Assembly: GCA_002366885.1 (NCBI GenBank)
Contig: DFCD01000138.1
Coordinates: 9,895-15,328 of the forward strand
Direction: 5' to 3'
DNA length: 5,434 bases
Source of the DNA: Verrucomicrobia bacterium UBA3063
Lineage (GTDB): Bacteria > Verrucomicrobiota > Verrucomicrobiia > Methylacidiphilales > Verrucolacustridaceae
Shown here: positions 1-5,434 of the stretch, piece after piece
Layout: each line of letters begins with the position of its first letter
Numbering within the stretch: the first letter of the stretch is position 1
The notes under the pieces: model-generated
What the model saw: only the letters and a program-made list of their open reading frames with translations
Told to the model about the DNA's origin: nothing
Databases searched by the model: none
Position numbers and translations under genes: made by a program

Positions 1-312
1 TTTTCGGGTTTGGCGGACCTGGGTTTGGCGGACGGCGCGTCGGTCGGCCTGACCTTCGGCACGGCCGACCCTCCCTCCCTGCCGGCGCCTTCCGTGCAAT
101 CCGTGGTTCTGTCGTCCGCAGACACCCTGCAGATCGGATTCTCCACCGTTCCCGGGGCCCGCTATCAGCTGGAAACACGGACGGATCTTTCCGGGGCCGC
201 CTGGGCTCCGGTGGGCGACCCCGTCGTGGCCTCCTCTTCCTCGACCACCTTCACCGCGCCGGCCGGTCATCCCTCCGGCCGGGGATTTTTTCGGCTCGCC
301 GTGCTGCCATGA
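1..312 (+). CDS. C-terminal fragment of a secreted-type protein with a terminal beta-domain (partial, 5' end outside window)
   Basis: The frame is open from the first base and ends at TGA 310-312, leaving the last 103 residues of a longer protein. The final ~70 residues resemble the Ig/fibronectin-like C-terminal domain common on large exported proteins of Verrucomicrobiota: alternating hydrophobic strands, 'GARYQLETRTDL', a following Trp ('AAWAPVGDP'), a Ser/Thr-rich turn, and the ending 'GRGFFRLAVLP'. Such domains usually sit at the end of very long surface or secreted proteins, so the missing part is probably large and defines the real function, which cannot be inferred here. A TTG at 10 could serve as a start, but it has no upstream ribosome site and would leave a 100-residue protein with no signal peptide, so a truncated longer gene is preferred. 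The stop overlaps the next start (ATGA). The domain name rests on pattern recall, not a profile match. Confidence 0.6.
   Translation, partial: FSGLADLGLADGASVGLTFGTADPPSLPAPSVQSVVLSSADTLQIGFSTVPGARYQLETRTDLSGAAWAPVGDPVVASSSSTTFTAPAGHPSGRGFFRLAVLP
6..33 (+). repeat. Two-copy 13-bp direct repeat, 15-bp period, inside the partial CDS
   Basis: The 13-mer gggtttggcggac occurs at 6-18 and again at 21-33. The 15-bp period keeps frame and encodes two consecutive 'GLAD' units separated by Leu. It may be the end of a longer in-frame tandem array lying upstream of the window, or simply a chance duplication. Confidence 0.5.
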
Positions 313-1061
313 AACGCTCCCCCGGCTTCACCCTTTCCGAGCTCCTCGCCGCGGTTTGCGTTCTCGGGATTCTGCTCACCCTTTGCGCCCCCGCCGCCAA
401 GGCCGTCCGCCGCCAAACCACCCTCGCCGTCTCCTCCTCCGCCCTGCGCCAGCTCTCCATTGCCGCACAAAATTACTTCTCCGAAAGCCAGGGCCAGTTT
501 TTCCGGGCGAGGGAAAACCTCAGCGACGGCACCCAATGGTGGTTCGGATTCGAAAGCCAGGCCGGGCCCAAGACGGAGGGGAAGAGGATTCTCGACAAGT
601 CCCGCGGCCCGCTCGGTCCCTACCTTGCCGATTCCGCGGGACGCGTGCCTGACTTTGCCTTCACCTCCATGGGGGCCAGCTTCAAGCCCAAGTTCGCCAA
701 CGGCTATTTCGGTTTCGGGGTGAACACGGAGATGACCGGAGGCCCCTCGGGTCAGGATCCGTCGAAACTCCGCCGCATTAGCCAGCTCGCCCGCCCCGGC
801 CGGACCGCCCTCTTTGCCACCTGCGCCCAGATCAATACCTTTCAAGCTCCCGCTTCCGGCAAAAATCCGATGCTCGAGGAATTTTATTTCTTCAACACCA
901 CCGACTGCCGCAACACCGTCCACTTTCGGCACAACCAAAAGGCCATCGTCGCCTTTGCCGACGGCTCCCAGCAGGAGATTCCCGGAGATCCCGCGGAGTT
1001 CGACAGGCGGCTTCCCTCCGCCGGCGTCGGCTCCCTCCCGGAAGCCGTCGTCCTCCCCTAG
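309..1061 (+). CDS. Pseudopilin with prepilin-type N-terminal methylation motif and C-terminal H-X9-DG signature
   Basis: This 250-residue protein begins with a short basic leader and the type IV prepilin/pseudopilin motif 'GFTLSELLA'. Cleavage by a prepilin peptidase is expected between Gly6 and Phe7, with Glu at mature position 5 (residue 11), followed by a hydrophobic helix to about residue 29. The globular part contains 'NGYFGFGVNT' (131-140), 'ARPGRTALFA' (161-170) and, near the end, His208 with nine residues before Asp218-Gly219, the 'H-X9-DG' signature of prepilin-processing-associated proteins abundant in Verrucomicrobiota and Planctomycetota. The expected place is the inner membrane/periplasm, assembled by a type II secretion or type IV pilus-like machine. 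The substrate or partner is unknown. The ATG at 309 overlaps the preceding stop and has no Shine-Dalgarno-like sequence, suggesting translation coupled to the upstream gene. The family call is firm; the biological role is not. Confidence 0.9.
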   Translation: MKRSPGFTLSELLAAVCVLGILLTLCAPAAKAVRRQTTLAVSSSALRQLSIAAQNYFSESQGQFFRARENLSDGTQWWFGFESQAGPKTEGKRILDKSRGPLGPYLADSAGRVPDFAFTSMGASFKPKFANGYFGFGVNTEMTGGPSGQDPSKLRRISQLARPGRTALFATCAQINTFQAPASGKNPMLEEFYFFNTTDCRNTVHFRHNQKAIVAFADGSQQEIPGDPAEFDRRLPSAGVGSLPEAVVLP

Positions 1062-1080
1062 GGCAAAGGTCGGTTGCGGC

Positions 1081-2178
1081 TCAGTTTCCGGGCGCTCCGC
1101 GGCGGCCCCAGTTGGTCATTCGGCTAAGCACCGCCTGCTGGACCGGGGGGGGCACCGGCGAGCCTTGCAGCAGCTCGAGCGCCTTGGTGGGGTCCCGTCG
1201 ATACACCCCAAAGACAATGCCGGTCACCGCACGCTGCTGGTTGCCGGGGTCCGAGACCATCGCCGCCCATTTCAGCCCGGCGGCAGGATTTTCGCGTCCG
1301 ATCTGCCGCGCGAGGCTTCCGGCCATCACATCCCGACTCTCCCCGGGAGGCTGGGAGGACACATAGGCCGCGGCACCGCCCAGGTCGCTCTCCGCCCATC
1401 CCTTGATCGCCTCATCGATGGCACCGCGTTTGTCGCGCCCGGTATCCAGCCCCGCGGCCCAAGCGGTCGCAGCCTGCGGATCCCGCTTGGACCACTCGTC
1501 CGCCACCACCGAGACAAGTCCGCCCCAGCTGTTGGTGTTGCGGTTGGCGGCGGCATAGGTCGCCGCGGCCACGGGGTTTTGGTCGGTCCACTGCCCGAGA
1601 AGATCCCGCCGGATATCCCTTCTCAGCCCGTCGCCCAGCCCGAGGGATTCCAGCTGTTTCATGGCTCCCTGCGGATCCTTTTCCGCCCAACCCGCCAGGG
1701 CCTCGCGCAGCAGTCCGGCGTTGCCCGTTTCCTCGTAAACCTTCACGGCATAGGCCGCCGCCCCGGCGCCATCCAGCTCCCCCCATCGCTTGAGAATTTT
1801 TTCCAGGGCCGCCTTTTTCATCGGACCGTCCGGCAGGGACTCGGCCCACGCCAGCGCCTTCTTCACCTCATCCAGTCCAGCCTTGGCGAAGACATCCTCC
1901 AGGGCGCGGTCCCGCTGGCGCGGATTTCCAATGGAGGCCGCTCGGGCCACCGACTCCTCGTTCGCAACCGTTTCCCGGGAACCCACCGATTCCCACGAAC
2001 TCTCCCGTCCCCTTGCTTCGTCCCCGGAATTCACCCCGCCGGAATCCCCTTTCGCGGAATCCGCTCCTGACGGCGCCGTCATCCTGCCAAGCCCAAAGCC
2101 GGCTCCACAGGCGATCACTGCCGTGGCCGCCAAGGGAAGCAGGCCTGACCCCAAGGATGGGACGGGACGGATCTTCAT
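1081..2178 (-). CDS. Membrane-anchored helical-repeat protein, paralog A (32-residue 'WAxxDPxAA' repeats)
   Basis: A 365-residue protein of unknown function. Residues ~12-30 form one hydrophobic segment ending in the juxtamembrane motif 'GFGLGRMTAP' (27-36). Residues 37-78 are a Gly/Ser/Glu-rich linker. From about residue 100 come regularly spaced units of 32 residues (33 once), starting at 100, 132, 164, 197, 229, 261, 293 and 325. The consensus is W-x-x-x-[DN]-P-x-x-A, usually with an aromatic residue 11 after the unit start, then a second helix. This predicts an alpha-solenoid, as in HEAT/TPR-like scaffolds, probably on the periplasmic side. The ATG at 2178 is chosen because the protein then aligns with paralog B from residue 1 without gaps. 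A GTG 90 bp upstream adds residues with no counterpart in B. Residues 21-24 ('VIAC') fit a lipobox, which B lacks. No enzymatic motif is visible, so protein-protein binding is only an inference. Confidence 0.85.
   Translation of the reverse strand: MKIRPVPSLGSGLLPLAATAVIACGAGFGLGRMTAPSGADSAKGDSGGVNSGDEARGRESSWESVGSRETVANEESVARAASIGNPRQRDRALEDVFAKAGLDEVKKALAWAESLPDGPMKKAALEKILKRWGELDGAGAAAYAVKVYEETGNAGLLREALAGWAEKDPQGAMKQLESLGLGDGLRRDIRRDLLGQWTDQNPVAAATYAAANRNTNSWGGLVSVVADEWSKRDPQAATAWAAGLDTGRDKRGAIDEAIKGWAESDLGGAAAYVSSQPPGESRDVMAGSLARQIGRENPAAGLKWAAMVSDPGNQQRAVTGIVFGVYRRDPTKALELLQGSPVPPPVQQAVLSRMTNWGRRGAPGN
1105..2178 (-). repeat. Gene-scale direct repeat, copy 1 (paralog A, codons 1-358)
   Basis: This 1074-bp segment pairs codon for codon, without indels, with 2320-3393 at an offset of exactly 1215 bp. 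The protein products share 202 of 280 residues over positions 79-358 by hand count. Similarity stops at codon 358: A ends in 'RRGAPGN' and B in 'PWWR'. Confidence 0.9.
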
Positions 2179-2181
2179 CCT

Positions 2182-2186
2182 CTCCC
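2182..2186 (-). promoter_or_regulatory. Possible Shine-Dalgarno for paralog A
   Basis: On the minus strand GGGAG lies three bases before the ATG at 2178, as part of GGGAGAGG directly abutting the start. The purine-rich match supports this ATG over the upstream GTG. The spacing is shorter than usual, so its strength is uncertain. Paralog B has no equivalent. Confidence 0.4.
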
Positions 2187-2215
2187 AGTGTATGCTCCCA
2201 ATTCCGGCGTGTCGA
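2187..2215 (-). promoter_or_regulatory. Candidate sigma-70-like promoter before paralog A
   Basis: On the minus strand TCGACA (2215-2210, 5 of 6 to TTGACA) and TACACT (2192-2187, 4 of 6 to TATAAT) are separated by 17 bases. The -10 ends only 8 bases before the ATG, so a transcript started here would have almost no leader. In GC-rich DNA such matches arise by chance, and co-transcription from paralog B or secA remains possible. Confidence 0.3.
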
Positions 2216-2252
2216 ACCACCGGCAAAGCCACCTCCCCAGGGCCACTCTTGT

Positions 2253-2272
2253 CCGGGGTTCCGAACACCCGG
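2253..2272. other. Intergenic stem-loop between paralogs B and A
   Basis: The inverted repeat CCGGG-GTT / AAC-A-CCCGG forms an 8-bp stem with one bulged A and a 3-base loop. It lies 32 bp past the stop of paralog B and 74 bp before the start of paralog A. No T-run follows on either strand, so it is not a classical intrinsic terminator. It could be a transcript-end or processing structure, or fortuitous in GC-rich sequence. Confidence 0.35.
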
Positions 2273-2304
2273 CGGGAATGTTCAGCTCAAGCACACCAGG
2301 AAAA

Positions 2305-3393
2305 CTATCGCCACCACGGCCCACGGTTCGTCATCCGCGCCAGGGCCGCCTGCTGAACCTGCGCGGAAATGGAGGAACTCTGGAGAAGCAACATCGCCTG
2401 GTTGGTGTCCTTGCGGTAAAGGTCCACGATGGCCCCCGCCACCGCCCGCTCCTGGGTCCCGGGGTCGGCCACCATCGCCGCCCATTTCAAGCCGGCCGCC
2501 GGATCATCCTGCCCGACTTGCCGCGCCATGGTTCCCGCCATGGTGTCCCGGCTCTCCCCGGCCGGCTGGGCGGAAATAAACGCGGCCGCTCCCTCCAGGT
2601 CGGCCTCCGCCCAACCCCGGATCGCCTGAAAAATCGCGCTCCGCTTGTCCATTCCGGAAGGCAGTTCCGCCGCCCAGATAGCCGCCGCTTTCGGATCCCG
2701 CTTGGACCACTCATCGGCCACCACCGAGACAAGGCCGCCCCAACTGTTGGTGTTCCGGTTGGCGGTGGCGTAGGCAGACGCCGCGGCAGGGTTTTGGTCT
2801 GTCCACTGCCCGACAAGATCGCGCCGGATGTCCCCCTGCAAGCGTTCGTTCAACCCAAGCGAAGCCAGCTGGTTGATCGCCCCCTGCGGATCCTTGCGTG
2901 CCCAACCTTCCAGGGCATCCCGCAATAATCCGGGATTTCCGGTCTGCTCATACACCTGCATCCCGTAGGCCGAGGCACCCCGGCCGTCCAATTCCCCCCA
3001 ACGTTCCAGGATTTTTTCCAGGGCCGCTTTTTTCACCGGGCCGTCCGGGAGGGACTCCGCCCACGCCAGCGCCTTCTTCACCTCGTCCAGCCCCGCCTTG
3101 GCGAGGACATCTTCCAGGGCACGGTCCCGGTCCCGGGGATTCGGCACCGCCGCGGCGCGGGTCACATCGGTGGCGGAGGCAGACTTCGTCTCCGTCTCCG
3201 TGGACTGCCAAGCAGGCTCGGCTGCGCTTTCCCCCGGATTCCCCGCCCCGGCCACAACACCGGTAGCCTCGGCCGGCCCGGCGGGGGGCGCCGTCATTCT
3301 TCCCAAGCCAAACCCTGCCACCAAAGCGATCCCCGATGCCGCCGCCACCGGCAAAACGCCCGACCAAAGTCCGCCGACCAGAGGTGCTTTCAT
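2305..3393 (-). CDS. Membrane-anchored helical-repeat protein, paralog B (32-residue 'WAxxDPxAA' repeats)
   Basis: A 362-residue tandem paralog of the downstream gene, again of unknown function. The hydrophobic N-terminal segment (~12-30) and 'GFGLGRMTAP' (27-36) are shared with paralog A. The linker is not: only 3 of 30 residues match over 41-70. The repeat domain follows the same 32-residue register from residue ~100, for example 'WARKDPQGA' (164), 'WTDQNPAAA' (197) and 'WSKRDPKAA' (229). Residue 24 is Leu, so there is no lipobox and the segment is best read as an uncleaved membrane anchor with the solenoid outside the cytoplasm. The start is ATG 3393-3391, 92 bp after the secA stop. No Shine-Dalgarno-like sequence precedes it; the bases just before it are pyrimidine-rich. 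The solenoid fold is inferred from the repeat pattern, and the ligand or partner is unknown. Confidence 0.85.
   Translation of the reverse strand: MKAPLVGGLWSGVLPVAAASGIALVAGFGLGRMTAPPAGPAEATGVVAGAGNPGESAAEPAWQSTETETKSASATDVTRAAAVPNPRDRDRALEDVLAKAGLDEVKKALAWAESLPDGPVKKAALEKILERWGELDGRGASAYGMQVYEQTGNPGLLRDALEGWARKDPQGAINQLASLGLNERLQGDIRRDLVGQWTDQNPAAASAYATANRNTNSWGGLVSVVADEWSKRDPKAAAIWAAELPSGMDKRSAIFQAIRGWAEADLEGAAAFISAQPAGESRDTMAGTMARQVGQDDPAAGLKWAAMVADPGTQERAVAGAIVDLYRKDTNQAMLLLQSSSISAQVQQAALARMTNRGPWWR
2320..3393 (-). repeat. Gene-scale direct repeat, copy 2 (paralog B, codons 1-358)
   Basis: Partner of 1105-2178. The best conserved blocks at DNA level are 2692-2763 (67 of 72 bases equal to 1477-1548) and 3037-3102 (60 of 66 equal to 1822-1887). 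No target-site duplication or mobile-element ends were seen, so this looks like an ordinary tandem gene duplication. Confidence 0.9.
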
Positions 3394-3399
3394 GAAAGA

Positions 3400-3427
3400 A
3401 AGTTACCCCGCAGCAATACCCTGTCCA
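3400..3427 (-). promoter_or_regulatory. Weak candidate promoter before paralog B
   Basis: On the minus strand TGGACA (3427-3422, 5 of 6 to TTGACA) lies 16 bases from TAACTT (3405-3400, only 3 of 6 to TATAAT). The -10 ends 6 bases before the ATG, which would place the transcript start at or near the start codon and fits the absence of a ribosome binding site. The poor -10 keeps confidence low; read-through from secA is the alternative. Confidence 0.22.
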
Positions 3428-3485
3428 CCGATTCAGGACGGAGCTCTTGGCGGAAAGTTCCCCGCGGCACTCGCGGATTGCCGCT

Positions 3486-5434
3486 TTAAGCGGTCACCTT
3501 AAAACAGCTCTTGCTCCCGGTCGCCCCGCAGCAGTTCTTGAACTTTTTGTTCGGGTCCATCGGGCAAGGATCGTTCCGCCCCAGCTTGGGCCCCGGCCGC
3601 TTCATCGGCGCCAGGGCCTCCTCCACCGCGGTCGACTGCCCACCGCCACCTGCGCCCATGCTCATCGGGCCCTCCGCCGGTGCGGCCGCGGGAGCCAGTC
3701 CGGGCACTTCCCCCCGGCCGGTCCGCTGCGGCAGGGCCGCCAGGAAATGTTCAAACGCCGAAAGGCTCGAGGCCGAGCGGAACAGGTTCAGCACGACCTC
3801 CCCCTTGATCCGTCCCATCAGCTCCTCAAACATCCCGTACGCCTCCCGCTTGTATTCGATCAGCGGATCCTTCTGCCCGTAGGCCCGCAGGTTGATCGAG
3901 GTCCGCAGGCCGTCCATCGCGTAGAGATGCTCCTGCCAGAGCCGGTCAATCGCCCCCAGCAACACGTACCGCTCCAGCGCCTTGACCGCGTCCGGATTTT
4001 CAAACTTCACCTTGAGCTCGTACGCCTCCCGGACCCGCTGCCGGAGAAGTTCCTTCCACTCCTCCTTCCGCCCGGCTCCGGAGAAATCCTCCTTCTGCAA
4101 TCCCAGCGGCATCGCCGTGTTGGCCCAATGGACCAGTCCGTCCAGATCCACGGGATCCGCCCCCGCCCGTGCCTCCACCTCGCCCGCGATCCGCTCGTCC
4201 ACCGTTTCGAACACCTCCTTGCGCGGATCTCCGGTGGTGAGGATGTCCGTCCGCCAGCTGTAGATCACCGTCCGCTGCTGGTTCATCACGTCGTCGTACT
4301 GCAGGGTGTGCTTCCGGATCTGGTAGTTGCGCTGCTCCACCCGCTTCTGCGCCGTCTCCACCGAGCGGTTCAGCCACGGATGCTGCAATCCCTCGTTGTC
4401 CTCCATCCCCAGCTTGGTCATCAGCCCGGCGATCCGCCGCGAATCCCCGAAGTTCCTCATCAGGTCGTCCTCGAAGGAGATGTAGAACTGGCTGGAGCCC
4501 GGATCCCCCTGCCGGGCGCAGCGGCCCCGCAACTGCCGGTCGATCCGGCGCGACTCGTGCCGCTCCGTTCCGATCACATGCAGCCCGCCCAGTTCCGGAA
4601 CGCCAGGCGACAGTTTGATGTCCGTGCCCCGCCCGGCCATGTTCGTGGCAATCGTCACCGCCCCCCGCTCCCCCGCGCGCGCCACGATCTCCGCCTCCTG
4701 CTGGTGGTACTTCGCGTTCAGCACGTTGTGGGGGATGTTGTCCCGCCGGAGCATCCGGCTGATGATCTCGGAGGATTCCACCGAGGCCGTCCCCACCAGC
4801 AGCGGTTGCCCCGCCGCGTTCCGCCTCTTGATCTCCTCGATCAGGGCGGCGAGCTTTTCCCGGCGCGTCTTGAAGATCAGGTCGTCCGCGTCCTGCCGCA
4901 CACAGGCGCGGTTCGTCGGGATCACCACCACGCCCAGCCGGTAGATGTCCTTGAACTCGTTCGCTTCCGTCTCGGCCGTGCCGGTCATGCCCGCCAGCTT
5001 TTCATAGAGGCGGAAGTAGTTCTGGATGGTGATCGTCGCCAGGGTCTGCGTCTCGCGGTCGATCTGCACCCCCTCCTTCGCCTCGACCGCCTGGTGCAGG
5101 CCGTCGCTCCAGCGCCGGCCCGGCATCAGCCGCCCGGTGTACTCGTCGACGATGATCACCTTGTTTTCCTGCACCACGTAGTGGACGTCCTGCTCGAAGA
5201 CGCAGTAGGCCCGCAACAGCTGGCTGATGTTGTGGATCCGCTGGCTCGCCTCCTCGTAGTTGGCCTGGGCCGCCTGCTTCTGCCTGAGCTTCTCCTCGGC
5301 GGGCAGGGAGGCGTTGGCGTCGATGTCGTGGTTGATGGTGATCAGGTCGGGCACGAGGAAAAAGTTCGGGTCCGCGGGATTGAGGAATTTGCGCCCCATC
5401 TCGGAGAGATCGGCCTCGCTGTTGCGCTCGTCGA
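3486..5434 (-). CDS. secA: Protein translocase ATPase SecA, C-terminal three quarters (5' end outside window)
   Basis: SecA is the cytoplasmic/peripheral membrane ATPase that drives preproteins through SecYEG. The frame is open to the window edge; 648 codons are present, running from the preprotein-crosslinking domain to the C-terminus. The N-terminal nucleotide-binding fold, with Walker A, is off-window. Numbering from the internal Met at 5399: 'VDEYTGRLMPGRRWSDG' (84-100), 'LAGMTGTAETE' (135-145), 'ATNMAGRGTD' (251-260), 'GTERHESRRID' (277-287), 'RGRCARQGDPGSS' (291-303), and the helical scaffold/wing region ('YDDVMNQQR' 368-376, 'LWQEHLYAMDGLR' 487-499, 'YGQKDPLIEYKREA' 507-520). The short stretch between GRGTD and the GTERHES motif is like Bacillus SecA rather than the longer E. 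coli form. A Gly/Pro/Ala-rich linker (~560-605) leads to a zinc-binding-like tail, 'GRNDPCPMDPNKKFKNCCG' (607-625), in which Met614 replaces the usual second Cys. No clear terminator follows the TAA. Confidence 0.97.
   Translation of the reverse strand, partial: DERNSEADLSEMGRKFLNPADPNFFLVPDLITINHDIDANASLPAEEKLRQKQAAQANYEEASQRIHNISQLLRAYCVFEQDVHYVVQENKVIIVDEYTGRLMPGRRWSDGLHQAVEAKEGVQIDRETQTLATITIQNYFRLYEKLAGMTGTAETEANEFKDIYRLGVVVIPTNRACVRQDADDLIFKTRREKLAALIEEIKRRNAAGQPLLVGTASVESSEIISRMLRRDNIPHNVLNAKYHQQEAEIVARAGERGAVTIATNMAGRGTDIKLSPGVPELGGLHVIGTERHESRRIDRQLRGRCARQGDPGSSQFYISFEDDLMRNFGDSRRIAGLMTKLGMEDNEGLQHPWLNRSVETAQKRVEQRNYQIRKHTLQYDDVMNQQRTVIYSWRTDILTTGDPRKEVFETVDERIAGEVEARAGADPVDLDGLVHWANTAMPLGLQKEDFSGAGRKEEWKELLRQRVREAYELKVKFENPDAVKALERYVLLGAIDRLWQEHLYAMDGLRTSINLRAYGQKDPLIEYKREAYGMFEELMGRIKGEVVLNLFRSASSLSAFEHFLAALPQRTGRGEVPGLAPAAAPAEGPMSMGAGGGGQSTAVEEALAPMKRPGPKLGRNDPCPMDPNKKFKNCCGATGSKSCFKVTA

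Noticed and set aside
267..938. A 223-codon minus-strand open frame opposite the pseudopilin
   Set aside because: The pseudopilin has two diagnostic motifs in frame. The reverse frame is Gly/Glu/Ala-rich with no recognisable features.
814..2070. A 418-codon open frame on the + strand, antisense to paralog A
   Set aside because: It overlaps the end of the pseudopilin and the opposite strand of a well-supported gene. The translation is Pro/Arg/Ser-rich with no domain features, as expected from a GC-rich shadow frame.
2179..2268. A 30-residue N-terminal extension of paralog A from a GTG at 2268
   Set aside because: The extension has no counterpart in paralog B, would put a polar stretch before the membrane anchor, and overlaps the intergenic stem-loop. 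The ATG at 2178 aligns exactly with the start of B.
2188..2928. A 246-codon + strand open frame, antisense to paralog B, whose product resembles part of the antisense frame of paralog A
   Set aside because: The resemblance is a by-product of the two sense genes being paralogs. Composition is shadow-like (Arg/Pro/Gly-rich) and there is no ribosome site.
3462..3476. CCGCG / CGCGG inverted repeat 24 bases upstream of the secA stop on the + strand side (downstream of secA in transcription) as a secA terminator
   Set aside because: It begins about 10 bases after the secA stop in transcription order, but the stem is only 5 bp and is followed by GGGAACTTTCC rather than a T-run. It is too weak to call in GC-rich sequence.
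5397..5399. ATG at 5399 as the real start of a short SecA-like protein
   Set aside because: The frame continues upstream to the window edge with residues that fit SecA (DERNSEADLSE), and a start here would drop the Walker A domain. It is an internal methionine.

Overview
The window reads as chromosomal DNA of a GC-rich bacterium, most likely a member of the Verrucomicrobiota. Three things point that way: a pseudopilin with the H-X9-DG C-terminal signature, a secreted protein ending in a 'YQLE..TDL...W..' / 'GFFRLAVLP' type beta-domain, and two membrane-anchored proteins built from 'WA..DP.AA..W' helical repeats. This is a judgement from remembered family patterns, not from a database search. 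No RNA genes, insertion sequences or CRISPR arrays are visible, and no stretch over 300 bases lacks a gene.

Layout. On the + strand, the tail of a large secreted-type protein (1-312) overlaps by 4 bp (ATGA) a complete type II-secretion/type IV-pilin-like pseudopilin (309-1061). A 19-bp convergent junction follows. Three genes then run on the - strand, in transcription order: secA (5434-3486, 5' end outside the window), paralog B (3393-2305) and paralog A (2178-1081). B and A are tandem duplicates. They align without a gap from residue 1 to residue 358 and are about 72% identical over residues 79-358 by hand count. Each has a short N-terminal membrane anchor, a variable linker and about eight 32-residue helical repeats.

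How the genes may work together. SecA is the ATPase motor of general protein export. The other four products all look exported or membrane-anchored, so the window has an envelope theme, but nothing in the sequence ties the repeat proteins or the pseudopilin to SecA mechanistically. Gaps of 92 bp (secA to B) and 126 bp (B to A) permit co-transcription, yet each paralog also has a weak sigma-70-like promoter candidate just before its start codon. The points most worth following up are the repeat-protein pair, its mosaic pattern of divergence, a Cys/Leu difference in the membrane anchor, and a SecA zinc-binding tail that lacks one usual cysteine.
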